Assembly (NCBI GenBank): GCA_003342895.1
Contig: PTFA01000111.1
Location: 1,462,199 to 1,526,198, forward strand
Length of the DNA: 64,000 bases
Source of the DNA: Casuarius casuarius
Taxonomy: Eukaryota; Chordata; Aves; Casuariiformes; Casuariidae
Direction of reading: 5' to 3'
A model generated the notes under the pieces. That model worked only from the letters and a program-made list of their open reading frames with translations, was not told the origin of the DNA and did not search any database. Positions 24,212 through 35,859 of the stretch are shown one piece after another; within the stretch, counting starts at the first letter, position 1, and each line of letters opens with the position of its first letter. The position numbers and the translations under genes were made by a program.

Positions 24212-24302
24212 GTTAAGAGGTTGTACGATATTTGACCGGTTTTAGCGTCTTAATCTCGTCCTTGGGATCATAACGAAACCCCCCCGATATTGGATCGGGA
24301 CA

Positions 24303-24307
24303 CTAAG
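24303..24307. repeat. Right target-site duplication of LTR copy B
   Basis: CTAAG, identical to 23114-23118 and directly after the CA terminus. Confidence 0.88.
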
Positions 24308-24548
24308 TCTGACCTATTTACCCTAAGCTTTTATAAAAATCTAGGAAGAAAGTTGTAGAAGAATGATTTTCCAAAAAAATCTGAAGAAAAGTAGAAGAAA
24401 AATAAAATGGCAAAGAGAGCGTAATAGAATGTCAAAAAAATGAGAAAACAAAATCCAGAAGTGACATGAATATGAAGAACTAAAAAAAGATGAAGTAAAA
24501 AAAAAATAAATAAAAGTTTTAGAGATTTAAATTTGCACGAGTCATCCT
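24308..24548. other. A-rich stretch
   Basis: Strongly A-rich sequence with many AAAAAA and GAAGAA segments, for example at 24370-24530. No gene or known repeat was recognised. Confidence 0.6.
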
Positions 24549-24665
24549 AGATTTCCTTTATGGTCAAAGAAGAGAAATAGGCATCTTCATGGAGAGATTT
24601 AGTCCAGTTTAGGAAGAAAGTAATAGTGCCCGAGTTTTGTTTCTGTTTTCCAATGTCACTTCCTT
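24549..24665. repeat. Palindromic dispersed repeat, copy 1
   Basis: The segment at 24549-24583 (core gtcaaagaagagaaatag) matches the left arm of the repeat at 60923-60960 with only a few differences over about 35 bases. Weaker similarity continues for another 30-40 bases. A right arm in inverse orientation can be made out at about 24626-24660 (agtgccc ... tttctgttttccaatgtcac) if a short insertion is allowed. It appears to be a degraded member of the family described at 60923-61058. Confidence 0.55.
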
Positions 24666-27129
24666 ATGAGGACACTAATTTCATTCTAAAGACTCCTGCA
24701 AGCAAAACATTTTCCCTTTGTGTTCCCAGAGCTTCTTGGATCTTTTCCATCTTCTACTGGTGATAAACTAATTGAATTTGATCCATGTAGGGTGTAAATG
24801 CCTTTGCAAACTGTTGTGGCAATGTTTATGTGAGACATTGTCATGAGACAGCTGCCTTGGAAATACTCATGGTTTTGCCTTTTTTTTTCTTGCTTCCCTG
24901 CAAGTGCCTTCTTTCCCCTCTAAGCGCCTGTTCATTCATTTTCATCTGCTCATGCCCTAGGAACAACTGGGATTGCTCTGAGCCAACTCCATTTCATAGA
25001 AAAATCAAGGGAGTCACACAATTTCAAAATTATTTTCATGAATCACAACTCCTAAACTAGATGAGACATGATCAGGAAATGTTATTCAAGAGAAGCAAAA
25101 TAGTTTTTGTCACTGTATTAGGAGGTTAAAGTTTCACTTGGAAAAATTTAAGCATATAAACTCTCTTTAGTATTAATAATAAAATCAATTCTATGCAAGA
25201 TAGATATTAAGTGTGTGTTTTAACCTCATTTACCTTAATGGGATTTATGTGTGACTATAGTTAAGTTGTTGCTTAATAGTTTTCTCTGAAAATGTATTTA
25301 AATGTTTTTTAACTTTCAGAAGCTGTCTCAGTCCAGATTACAAATATCCTGAGCTACTTATAGTCTGTTTGATGGTCAAGCTCAGTTTTCCGTTTTCTAA
25401 ATTAGTTTTGGATGCCTATTTTAAGGAAATTACTTACAAACCAATAGAAATTAACATCACCTTAAGCAAAACTTCCCAAATTACTTATACAGGGGTTTTA
25501 TAACTAAAACATTATTTCAAAGTGAGAGAATAATTACATGTCTTTATCTTGAATTTAACAAGATTACAGTTTAGTTGAATTTACAAAGCCTTTTTTGTGA
25601 TTAAATGTAGCTTTGAATTCATATAATGCAATTATCCACTTATTCTACAACTCTGAAAATTTTGTTTAAACTATCATTTACTTATGAATTGATTTCAGGC
25701 TTGTCATAGCCTTAAAGGGTTTAAGTTTGGAACGAGTACTACACAAGGCCTTAACTGAATTGAAATGTAGCACAGGAACATGATCTCAAATCATGTATGT
25801 TATAATTGCTTTTGTTTTCACTTATACTGCTGTTTCATTTCGACATTACATTGAACTCTCTTCACACTAGCAATAAAACTGCCATATCATCTGCTATGAG
25901 CTTGAATTTCATTAAAAAGTTTCCTCTCATCTAAATCTTTAAAGGTAGTTGTTTTATGACCCTGAAAGTAAATAGGCATTAAATGCAAAAAAATTTTTAG
26001 TCTTCTGTAGTTTCTTTTTTTGATTTTAAAGAAATGACAGATGTTAGAAGACTGTCTTTTTTTTTAGAAGTTGTAGCTATATAGCTGTTGATTTTAAGAT
26101 AGGGTATCAGGTTTTATATGTGTGTGTATTTAATAACAGCCTTAGAAAATAATCCCTTCAGTGTGAAGCTTATTATTTGAACATTTTTGCATATTAAGTG
26201 AAACTCCTTTTACCTATAGTTACTGACTGTTTTTAATGAAAGTAACAACATGAATTTAGTCAAGTAATGACTAAACTGAGTATCAGCTACAGGTAGCTGN
26301 ATAGGGATAGCTACTATTAAAGGTCTTATGAAACATTTATTAAATTTTGCCCACAGAACTTTATTATAATTTATATTCTCTCTTCTCAGCAGTCAACAGT
26401 TTGAAACTAATCTGTAAACTCATATACCAAGGATCAACTTTCCATTGTGTTGTAATACTGTAAGAATATGTCCATTGATAGTTTTATTAAATTTACAATA
26501 ATTATAAGAATTTGTAAAAATGTATAACTGGTTGCATTATTATAATCATTTTGCAAAGTAAACGTAGCAGAAGGAAATAACATCCCTATAGCACAGATAT
26601 CTTATATCTAGGCATATCCTTGAAAACAATCAAATAAAAAGAAAACAAACCAAAGCAAATAAAAAAACTGTCTTCAATAAGTAGGACTCAGTTCAAGTAT
26701 GAAATATAGGTAGCTTCTTTCAAGGCATTCTGCATATTCTAATATAAATGATTTTGTAAGTTAGAGAACAAATAAAACATGCAAATGCTAAAAAGTGCAT
26801 ATATAGTACCAGAAAAGTGTACTGTCACACACACTCCTTGTATGAGGAGTGGAATCTTATCTTGATGGAAGTCAACAGTAAAATATATATTGATGTCAAT
26901 GAGGCAGGGAATTTACCCTGGAAGTTTGTATTGGTTGCTATGTGCCTTTTTTTTTTTTTTTTCCTTAGGCTGTATTCTCTTCAGTTCCCAGAGAAGAAAT
27001 ACATCCTTTCATTTTCCCTTAAAAAAAAAAAAAAGAAAAAGAAACTCCCTCTTTGATCTACCATGATCCCAGGTGACATTTTGTCTCACTACATTCTTAC
27101 TGATCAGATAATTCACGTTTTAGAGTTTC
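24666..27129. other. AT-rich unassigned DNA
   Basis: No gene is seen. It contains a T16 run (26947-26962) and an A14 run (27021-27034). The rest is complex AT-rich sequence without a recognised repeat. Confidence 0.55.
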
Positions 27130-27574
27130 AGAAGAATCAGCTGAATCCTTGCTATTGATTTTCAATAAATCATAGGACAGTAGAAAAGTTCTAGCAGGCT
27201 GGAAGACAGCTAATGTTGCAGTATTTCAAAATGCTTGAAGGGACAACCTAGGTAATTATTGGCCTGCCAGGATAACATTGGTCTTAGACAAAATAAGGAA
27301 CACCTGACAAAGGAAACGGTTAATAAAGAAGTAAATGGCATCCATGAAAATGATTTCAGTGAGCACAGTTCATGAAAAATGCATCCTTTAAAACTATTTT
27401 GAAATATTTTTTTTGACAAAATTACACTTTTTTGATGATAGTAGGGTTGATGTAATTCACTTTCATTATCACAAGGCATTTGATCTGCTATCACCACATT
27501 CTGGTAAAAATTAAAAGAGAATTCAAGATGACACTGTCTGAATGGATTAGAACAGACTAAACTACTTGTGTCTT

Positions 27575-27590
27575 CATGTACATGTACATG
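27575..27590. repeat. Perfect 16-bp palindrome of GTACAT units
   Basis: catgtacatgtacatg is its own reverse complement. It lies in a poorly matching part of the old CR1 fragment. It is probably a simple-repeat accident. Confidence 0.8.
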
Positions 27591-27637
27591 TAGGCCATAA
27601 TTGAAGGCATAAGTTTTTAATGGAACTTTATGTCCTT

Positions 27638-27666
27638 TGTATACAATGTATACTTTGTATACATTG
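27638..27666. repeat. Inverted repeat, 10-bp arms and 3-base loop
   Basis: caatgtatac (27644-27653) and gtatacattg (27657-27666) are perfect reverse complements around the loop ttt. The 10-base palindrome ttgtatacaa (27638-27647) overlaps the left arm. A compact AT-rich cruciform or hairpin is possible. No function is supported. Confidence 0.8.
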
Positions 27667-28902
27667 AAATTATATACACTGGTTTATTCATCATTCATTA
27701 ATTATTTTTAACAATGACATAAAAAAAAATACACTTTACTCTGAATTTGGGAGATTGAATAATAGGGATGAATTAATAACAACACGGTGATCTTGATTAT
27801 TTGTTAAGCTGGTTGCAGGGGCACATTGTTTGTCCCAGTTTGCTTGTCTGTAAAATTAATGCATATAGGCTATACTTTCTGGATAGTAATCTTATCTCGG
27901 AAAGCAGCAACTTGTAGCGGACTTGTGGTCGTTAGGAAACACAAGCTTCCAATGTGACATTATTACACACGTGGTTGGTCTAATTCTTGAAATTATGAAT
28001 GAGAATATTAAGTAAAGAGAAGAAAAATATTTTACTTCTGTATTTGACCAAAATGGGAGTACTAGTTTTGATCTGACATCTGTAGTTCTGGAAATATGTG
28101 AAAAATTGAAGATGTCAAGAGAACAGTCATAGGAATTTTTAACAGACTGGAAATCTTTCCAGAGATTTAAAACCTCAGTGATTTTGATCTATTTTGCTTG
28201 ATAAAAAAAGGTTGCAGGTGGTTCGATCACAGCCTTCAAGCACTTAAAGAATGTTAATAGGAAAGGGTTCTTTAATCAGGCAGAGAAAATGTAATGAGGC
28301 TCATTGGCAGGAAGCTGAAGCTAAACAAATTCCGGCTTTAAATAAGGTAACTATCCTGAAAGTCATAAAGTGAACATATGTGCTGTGCATCATCACAACC
28401 TCTAATGAAACAAACTTTCTAAACATTCACATTACAAGTTCTTTTTAGCTCATGACTGGACTATCAATTATTATTGCTTCTGATGGCTTCTGGGTTCCCG
28501 GAGAAGTTCACAGGGGGGCCCAGGAAAATGTATTGACTTCTTCATTAGCTTTCCCATAATTATCTTTCTTATGATTAACTTTCCTGGAGTTAGATCTTCA
28601 TTAGCTTTCCTGTGAAACTGGAGTCTGAAAACAGGACTGTGAACACATTCTGCTGTTGGCTCAGCTTTCCCCGGTTTCTCAGGGTAGCTGATGATAGATA
28701 CTTGACTATTCAGAAGGCCTCTGTAAATGCCACTGTATATACCCCTCTCCATGCCATTAATATATCCTGTCTGCAGCAGTTCTTTTCATTTAGTAGACAT
28801 ATGTGACAAGTTTCAGAGTCTGTTCATCGTTTGGTACCTTATACCTTCAGTTTTGTCCCAGGACAAAAGGCCTGAAAGGAGGAAGTTTTTTTTCTAGACC
28901 TA

Positions 28903-28942
28903 NNNNNNNNNNNNNNNNNNNNNNNNNNNNNNNNNNNNNNNN
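28903..28942. other. Assembly gap, 40 Ns
   Basis: Forty undefined bases directly before a GA/GGGA simple repeat, which probably caused the break. Confidence 0.99.
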
Positions 28943-28984
28943 GGAGAGAGAGCGAGGGAGGGAGGGAGGGAGGGAGGGAGGGAT
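28943..28984. repeat. (GA)n/(GGGA)n microsatellite at gap edge
   Basis: GAGAGAG followed by about seven GGGA units. True length is unknown because the array abuts the gap. Confidence 0.9.
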
Positions 28985-31077
28985 GAGTGCTATAGTGGAG
29001 CTAGTGTAGGACAAGGAGTATTGCAGGCAGAACTACATGGTGGCTGTTTTCATACAGCCTGAACTGAAGAAACTCAGGCAGATTGTAAGGATGGCATATT
29101 TGTCTGCTTAGCATAAGGAAAACAGACATGAGGATGAAGAAAGAGGAGACATGTCCTTTCTGCTCTCACTTCAAGAGAAGGACATCCTTGGTGAGGAACT
29201 AGATTAAATGGCTTGGAGTGACGGAAATGTACATTACACAGATTGTAAAGAGAAGATTTAGCCATACATGATGCCTCTCTGGTTGAATGCCTGTTGTTGG
29301 CAGAGACCAATCTACCCTGGCTGACAAGGCCATGACATAGTCTGAAGCAATCACTGGCTGTGGGAAACAGAAGAACATAAAGACAATCTTTACCCAGGTG
29401 CTAGAGATACAGTTGAAACCAGCCTTCACTGAAGCTCAAGCTACTAGATCAGAAGCTCTATTTGTTCTCAGTTCATTCACAAAATACTTATACATAGTAA
29501 AAAATTGCAGTCTTTTATATATATGTATAAAGGCTACTCAATCTAAAAAGAAATCTGATAGGGCTTTTGGTTTAAAGTAGAAATGCAATGTATCAAAAAA
29601 AAAATCATATTGCAGCTGCTTTAAGGCTTTGCAGTATCTGGATCTGTATTTTTACTTTTCTGTGGCATCACCTCAGGAATTCAAAACATATAACTAGAAA
29701 AGAAAGTCTTACAGAATGAGAAGCTATGGAAGTGATCTGTATAAAATCCCACAGAAAGACTATGACAATATCAGTGACAGACAAGTTTACCCTTCTACCC
29801 ATTACACTAATTGAAACTCATTGTATGCATTGCACTGTCTGAGAAATCCCAGTTTAGAAATCATGCTAGTTGAAGTGTTGTGAAGTAATTTCAGTGCTAC
29901 TATTCTTTGACAAAATGATGAAAAATTATTAAAATAGTTTCCTTACATTTTATAGTATGCCACTTCACAAGAGCCTTTTATTGCCATTAGCTTGATGGGT
30001 TTGATGGCACTGATTTGATGGTTTAACTATAGATTAAACACATTTTTTGCATATAAGATATGTACTTATATGTGTATATATAAAAAATATGTACTTATTT
30101 GATGAGGTAGACAAATATATATTGCACATAGAAACGTATGTTAAATCTCATCTGTAGTACTAGACAACTATTAAAATACTTTCAAATAAGTTCTAAGCAC
30201 AAACTATTACTTGAAATATTAATACATCAAGATCCAAGTGGTAAACTCCTTAAAAATTAGGGTCATATAATTGTTTAAGAAAGATGTGATCTGTACATTC
30301 AGTGACAATAGATGTCTTCATACTAATGCGGATAGATTTAGTGAATATTGTAAGAAATTCCCTACTTATCACTTAAAACCATAATGGAATATATTCCATA
30401 AATAAATCAGTTAAAATGAAATAATGGAAAAATAGCAAACAAATCTCCATTTCCAACAGTCATTAACAACTGGTTTTATATCACTGCCCCAGTATTTGAC
30501 TGTCCTTTAAATAAAGAAGTGTTGAATTTATTCTTTCTTTCAAAAATGCATTAAAAAAATGGCTTTGTTTAACGTTATTGTGATTTTCACTCTATGGTAG
30601 ATCTGTTAGAAGTGTGAATGAGACCTGTTTGGTTGAAGCCTACAAACGCATTCAGATACACTGGAGTCTTGATTCTGTTTAAAGACATAATCTCAAATGA
30701 AAGANGCAAATCTAAATTTACACTCAGATATAGTGAAAAACTTCTGCTGTTGCATTAAAGTAAATGACTTTGAATGTATATCTGAGGAAAAAAAAAGATC
30801 TGGGGGAAGAGGAGACAAAAAAAGCCAGCTTTTTTTTTAATCCACAGATCCTGTATTAGTAATGATTGTGTTCATATCAATCACCTCCAGTTGAAATGGC
30901 TGTAAAGTAAGACTTTCAACAGTCTGCATAGGATCCTCTCTCTTTCATGATAGCAGGCAGTGTGTGAATGTTGCCTTCATCACGGACACCAGTTTGTATG
31001 GGATAATGTATGCAAAATGTTCTTGCAGCACACTTGTGCTGAAACTTATAAGATGAGGAAGGTATCACCCAGAAAAA

Positions 31078-31153
31078 CATATATACATACATATATGCAT
31101 ATACACACACACACATACACACACGTATGTATGCATAGACACACATACATATG
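31078..31153. repeat. Compound TA/CA microsatellite
   Basis: Mixed TATA, CATA and CACA units over about 75 bases, with several interruptions. Open frames on both strands here (30916-31146 minus, 30960-31190 plus) read the repeat and are not genes. Confidence 0.9.
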
Positions 31154-32283
31154 GTTGTGCCAAAGAGTTTGTGGAGGAGAAACAGGATAGTAATTATCTG
31201 CCAAAAAAGGTCACTGTTAGTGTTTTTGCCACAGTATCACCTTGAACCTGTAGCAGTCACAACAGAATATTCAAAATTGAAAAGCCAACAGCACATTGTT
31301 AGTTGCTTTAGTGGAGAAGAGTTTCCAGTCTCCTTTAACTCAACTTCCCTCACATGTCACTGTTGTAGTCTAAAAGGGACCATCCTTATGAGCAAACCAA
31401 GTTCCTGCACNCTTTTTCTGTGGCATAAGTGAAGGGCACATTCAAAAGCACTTAGACTTTGCCACTGTGCTGCAACCCCTGGCAAACGCTGACTATTGCA
31501 TCTGTGTGCTCCCAGATTAGTAAAGACAAGCCTTCAAATGTGCCTTCTCCTGCTGTCCTCACCTCTATTCAACCTTTTTTACAGTAGTAACATTTGTTAT
31601 ACCCCACCAGTGAAATGTCCTTCCTTCTTTCTTGAGGGCAGTACTTTAATGTACAAGTGTTGTCATTATGGTAGATTATTATTATTTTGTAGACTACTGA
31701 ACAGAGAAGCTGTTGGAGTGTGCTTAATGGTATGACTGGGTACTGGAAGGCACGGGGATTGCTTCCCAGACCGCGGACATCCCCAAACAGATCCCAAGGG
31801 CTGCACCAAATAGATGTCTGGAAGGATTGCACAGTAAAGGTATCTGTTAGGTCTTTTTCATTTGATTACTGTAGTTACATCTAAACTCACAATGATAGAG
31901 GTTAATATTACATTTTCAGCAAGGGCCAAAGGTATCTGTACTGCCTTTTGCTTCTGTTAGCAGCCTAACAAGCAATAGGTCACAGTGCTACAGTTAAAGA
32001 TACAGAGCAACTGCCATGTCAAGCTTGAGTTGTTCTGGACAAATTTGAACCATCAGTGATAGCAAGCATGTATTCAATTAGTTACAAGAACAAGGGTAGA
32101 AGTAATGTTGTTTTGTGTATGTTTAAATACCCATTTTCAATGGCTCGAGGGGTGAGGACATCTGTTTTTTAGTGCACTGGAACATGTACTGAAAAACTGA
32201 CAGGGTCTTGGTGCATTCTGTTATTCTGGAGAAGGAAAAAAGAGCATGCATCTTTTACTAGTTTCAATCTTGAAATAAAAGAA

Positions 32284-32310
32284 AATAATAATAATAGTAA
32301 TAATAATAAA
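32284..32310. repeat. (AAT)n microsatellite
   Basis: About nine AAT units with one GTA interruption. Confidence 0.88.
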
Positions 32311-32726
32311 AACACTTGCAGATGTGTCTAACTAGTTAGAATTTGTCACTGAAGTCCTTGAAGGATCCCTCTGTCCTGGAAATACGAGTCTCTTCCCAGG
32401 TTCTACACATTTGGGAAAAAAAATGTGTGACATTATCAAAGTTAAAAGAAAAAAAAGAAATATTGAACATTTTCTTGTTCTCTGAGTACACTTTATCTTG
32501 TGCAACGGATTATGTAGCGGGTCCTCGGATATTTGAACAAGGCTTCACAGACAGCTTGGCCACTGGAAAGCCGTACTTGCATATTCTTCTCTTACAGAAC
32601 CGTGACAGCTTTCTTCTTTTTTTTTTATTCAAGAAATCTGTTTTCCTTTTGTTTGTGCTTTTTTTAGTATTGTTTCATAACATATGCCTAGGAATGTCTA
32701 GAAGCCTGTCAGCTGAGGCTCTTTAA

Positions 32727-32742
32727 CAACAACAACAACAAA
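32727..32742. repeat. (AAC)n microsatellite
   Basis: About five AAC units. Confidence 0.8.
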
Positions 32743-33860
32743 CTACTAATAACATAACAGTGTATTCAAATTTATTTCACATTTTTAAACAAAGTCCTCA
32801 AAATCAATTATGTGTAATTAATTTCTATAATCATATCATATACATATGTAATATATACTTATTTTATATATTTATATTTATTTTGCTAATAGCTGTAGCT
32901 GGGAAGATGTTGCTTTTTGGGAAGTGTAAATAATATTGGAAATATTTACTCTTCTTCAGAGGGAACTTGGAGCCATTTATTTCCTTACATGTGAAAAGGT
33001 AAGGTAAAAAGAAAAACCAAATATCAGTGACCAAGGCAGACTTAGCAACATGTAAAACTGCTATGTCATGCCTTAGCTCTTGAAAGCTTTCAAGTCATCA
33101 CACAGAGTAATGTAACCAACTGTAAAATGAAACTGGNGCTTAACTTGTCAAGAGGTAATTTGCAAAATATGTAAATGTCCTACAGGTAATACATAATTGT
33201 AACTACTAAGTTATTAAAGCAACACTGAAAATATGTCAAATTTGTCAATGCTGTGTATGTTTTATTTTCATGAGCTGAGTTGATAGCAGGTAGGACAGGA
33301 ACAGCATGACATAAATATACTGCTTATTTCAATCCACTTACCACAATTTTTCTTGTCATAGATAAATTATTTTATGGTACCTTGATTATATTATTTAATA
33401 TGCTTTCAAACAGTGAAATGTACCAAAAATAAATGAAGCAAAAACTACCGTGAAGAAATCAGACATTTTTCAACGAATTCTGTTTTGACATGAATGAATG
33501 CAAGTCAGTTTTACAGTACAAGACAGTCATCAATAATCCATGAGATTTAATGTGTATTTCATACAGATGTCTGGTGCCCACAAATCAGACTTCAAATTAT
33601 AAATCAGGAGTTAGCTGGATTGCTATGGTTATTCTCCTTTTTGTTCCTGGGACATAATTTGATGTATTATCTTCAGGTACTTTGTTAACAATGTCTAGAG
33701 CAAGCCCTTGTTTACTTCTTTATCTGCCACAGGCAGCCAAAATTATGTCTGTAAATTATTCTCTTGACCCACAAGCTGTAGCCTTCCATAAATTCTTCCA
33801 TATCCCTAGCTGTTTGGTGCAATACACTAGAATCAAACTGCTACCCTCAGTTAACTAACC

Positions 33861-33879
33861 AAAAAAAAAAAAAAAAAAA
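33861..33879. repeat. A19 homopolymer
   Basis: Nineteen A residues. No retrocopy is recognisable upstream. Confidence 0.9.
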
Positions 33880-34617
33880 GTTGTTTCAGCAGTTGTGATA
33901 TCATTTATTTTATATTTGATTCTGATAGCAATATTCTCAACATCATCACCAGCAGTCCCTTTATCAGAAGGGAAGCAGCTCTTCAGCCATCCATTATCCC
34001 GTTATTCATCTCTACAGAATAATTTTTTTTTTTGAGAATGAGAAGAAAAGAAGAAGAAAAGTAGAAAATCTGTGTTATTTTCCTCAGAGAAAAACCTTTT
34101 TTCTGCCTTCCAGCAGTTGTTCAGTGTTTCAGGAACACAAACTTGTCAGCGGACTTCTATTTACATTTGTGCCGCCCAAACGTCCAACTACAATTTGAAG
34201 CCAATTTATGCTTGAAAATAAGAAAAAAACTGTTTGGTTCTGCAACATTTAGTTGAAGATTCTATGCATCATCCAAGTATTGATTAGAATGTTTATTAGA
34301 ACAATTATCAATAAGCAGAATTGAAAGACAATAATAAGTTGGTTTATCACTGAATATAATTGCATTTTTAACTCTCTATTCAACAAATTACCTAGATGAG
34401 ACAGAAATTGAAGAAGGAAGCCATCTCATTTCAAATAAAATATCAAGAAAGCTTACAAATGTTATGATTGAATTGTAATTTTTTATACTACTTGTCTGTA
34501 TTTTGAAAAATATTTTTTATCTCTTGATTTTTTTTGCAGAAATTCAGATATATTCAAGAAGTCTGATTTTCAGAGTTGAAGCATGACACATTTTATAGAA
34601 ATGTAAACATTCACACA

Positions 34618-34803
34618 TAAGTGAACCACTGGAACAGTTTGCCCAGAGTGATTGTGGAGCCTCCCTCCTTGGAGATATTCAAAAGCCGTCTGGACACAAT
34701 CCTTGGAAATGTGCTTTAGGTGATCCTGCTTGAGCAGGGGTTTGGACAACATGATCTCCAGAGGTGCCTTCCAACCTCACCCCTTCTGTGTGATTCTGTG
34801 TGA
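34618..34803 (+). mobile_element. CR1 LINE 3' tail fragment
   Basis: A CR1 tail in sense orientation with the standard order of landmarks: 'actggaacagtttgcccaga', 'ttggagatattcaaaagccg', 'ctggacacaatccttgg', 'ttggacaacatgatctccag' and 'aggtgccttccaacctc'. It ends in 'tgtgattctgtgtga', the octamer-like microsatellite terminus typical of avian CR1. It is about 185 bases long and strongly 5'-truncated, as most CR1 copies are. A minus-strand frame at 34570-34752 overlaps it and is not a gene. Confidence 0.92.
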
Positions 34804-35820
34804 AGTGGAGCAGCAAAAATAAAACAAATATAGAGTCTTATATTTCAGGATCTTAGAAAGTTTCCTTAGATGCAATATTTCAGAATACTCCATCCCATTG
34901 TCTCCTGCACTTTAATCTGAGACTTTTTACTTGCCAATATCAGGAATAATAAAATGGATGCTTAGGGACTGTAAATGAGGCAATGTTACTTTTAGATGAT
35001 GTGACTAAGAGTTCTTAGAAGTATTTATTTTTAGATTTTTATTTTGTGGATGCATCTGCTTTCATAGATTTTCAAATGTTTAACTAACAGAGAAAAACTA
35101 TGCTCCCTCTTATTTAACTCTGAAGGTCCAAATAAGCNTTGAAAATACCTGCACAAACGAAAAAACCCACATGCATATCCATATTCTTACATATTAGGAG
35201 TAACTGAACTGTAGGCATATACTACTACTGCTACTACAAAAAAAAGAAAAAAAGGTCAAGACTTGGTACCAGATATATTGTTGTCTCAAAGTTTCATGAA
35301 TATCCAAAACTAGGTTAGATCTCCCATTCCATTGCTTTATGTTGAGGACATGTTCTTCAACATTAACTAGATTTAGGTCTGTTGATACAAATTAGATGTA
35401 GGACCTTTTCATAGAGTGGAAAAATAGAATTATGTATTTGTGGCTTGAAATTTTAATATATAGCAATACAGCAGTCTTTTTAATTCAGTAGGGATATTTT
35501 GGTGAGAAAAGGCTGAAAGATCTGGTAAAACCATTAATATATGAAAATTCTTATTTTTTAACTTAAGATTGAATACTACTATGAGTATGAAGGAAAATTT
35601 TATCTAGAGTGTGACTTAATGGAAATACATTATCTCCAGATTCAATGAGTGTTTCCCCACAGGGCTGTCCTGGGCTAACGAAGAAAGAAACTATTAACTC
35701 AAAATATCTGGGAATCTCTGATACAGAGCTATATCTTGTGACCCAGGACTATCTTTAATTTCTTTGTATCATCTCTAAATCATAGATAGCAGCACTTTTC
35801 CACATTACTATGATGACTTC

Positions 35821-35859
35821 AGATACTTTATACTGGTGACAGATACTTTATCCTGGTGA
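35821..35859. repeat. 20-bp tandem duplication
   Basis: agatactttatactggtgac is followed by an almost identical copy with one substitution (tcctggtga). Confidence 0.85.

Larger units (their letters stand above)
23119..24302 (+). mobile_element. Solo ERV-type LTR, copy B, complete
   Basis: A 1184-bp long terminal repeat with TG (23119) and CA (24301-24302) ends, flanked by the exact 5-bp duplication CTAAG. The lack of any internal retroviral sequence between the duplications shows it is a solo LTR, left by recombination between the two LTRs of a provirus. Visible parts are a U3-like region with direct repeats anchored at about 23549, 23644 and 23697, a CCAAT box (23783-23787), a TATA-like site (23868-23874), a CT-rich tract (about 24115-24165) and AATAAA (24206-24211). 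It is much richer in GC and CpG than its surroundings. A 5-bp duplication would fit an ERVL-like class, but this is not decisive, and I cannot name the family. It matches copy A at 8427-9464 in opposite orientation. Confidence 0.9.
27130..28350 (+). mobile_element. Old CR1-family LINE fragment with decayed pol
   Basis: A degraded non-LTR retrotransposon in sense orientation. Recognisable pol-derived segments occur in the right order. Near 27199 is 'ctggaagacagctaatgttg', then 'ggtaattattggcctgccag' (about 27250), 'cacaaggcatttgatctgct' (about 27470), 'aatagggatgaattaataac' (about 27760), 'gattatttgttaagctgg' (about 27795), 'tacttctgtatttgacc' (about 28033) and 'cacagccttcaagcactta' (about 28228). 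The last clear match, 'gaagctaaacaaattc' (about 28316), precedes the usual pol terminus. The pattern matches the older CR1 lineage I know from turtles and crocodilians rather than young avian CR1, so the insertion probably predates the radiation of modern birds. Many indels and stops make it inactive. Both edges are approximate. Confidence 0.78.
28351..34617. other. AT-rich unassigned DNA, gap and microsatellites
   Basis: No exon was recognised. At 28530-28680 a motif like attagctttcc recurs several times in diverged form. A more complex, slightly GC-richer stretch runs from about 29000 to 29430, and a short GC-rich patch lies at about 31740-31830. The rest is AT-rich with the microsatellites listed separately. 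The frame at 32343-32726 has no known motif. Confidence 0.55.

Noticed and set aside
32343..32726. Longest N-free open frame, 127 codons, plus strand
   Set aside because: Its C-terminal half reads T-rich DNA as Phe/Leu-rich sequence. There is no known domain and no exon signals, and this length is expected by chance.
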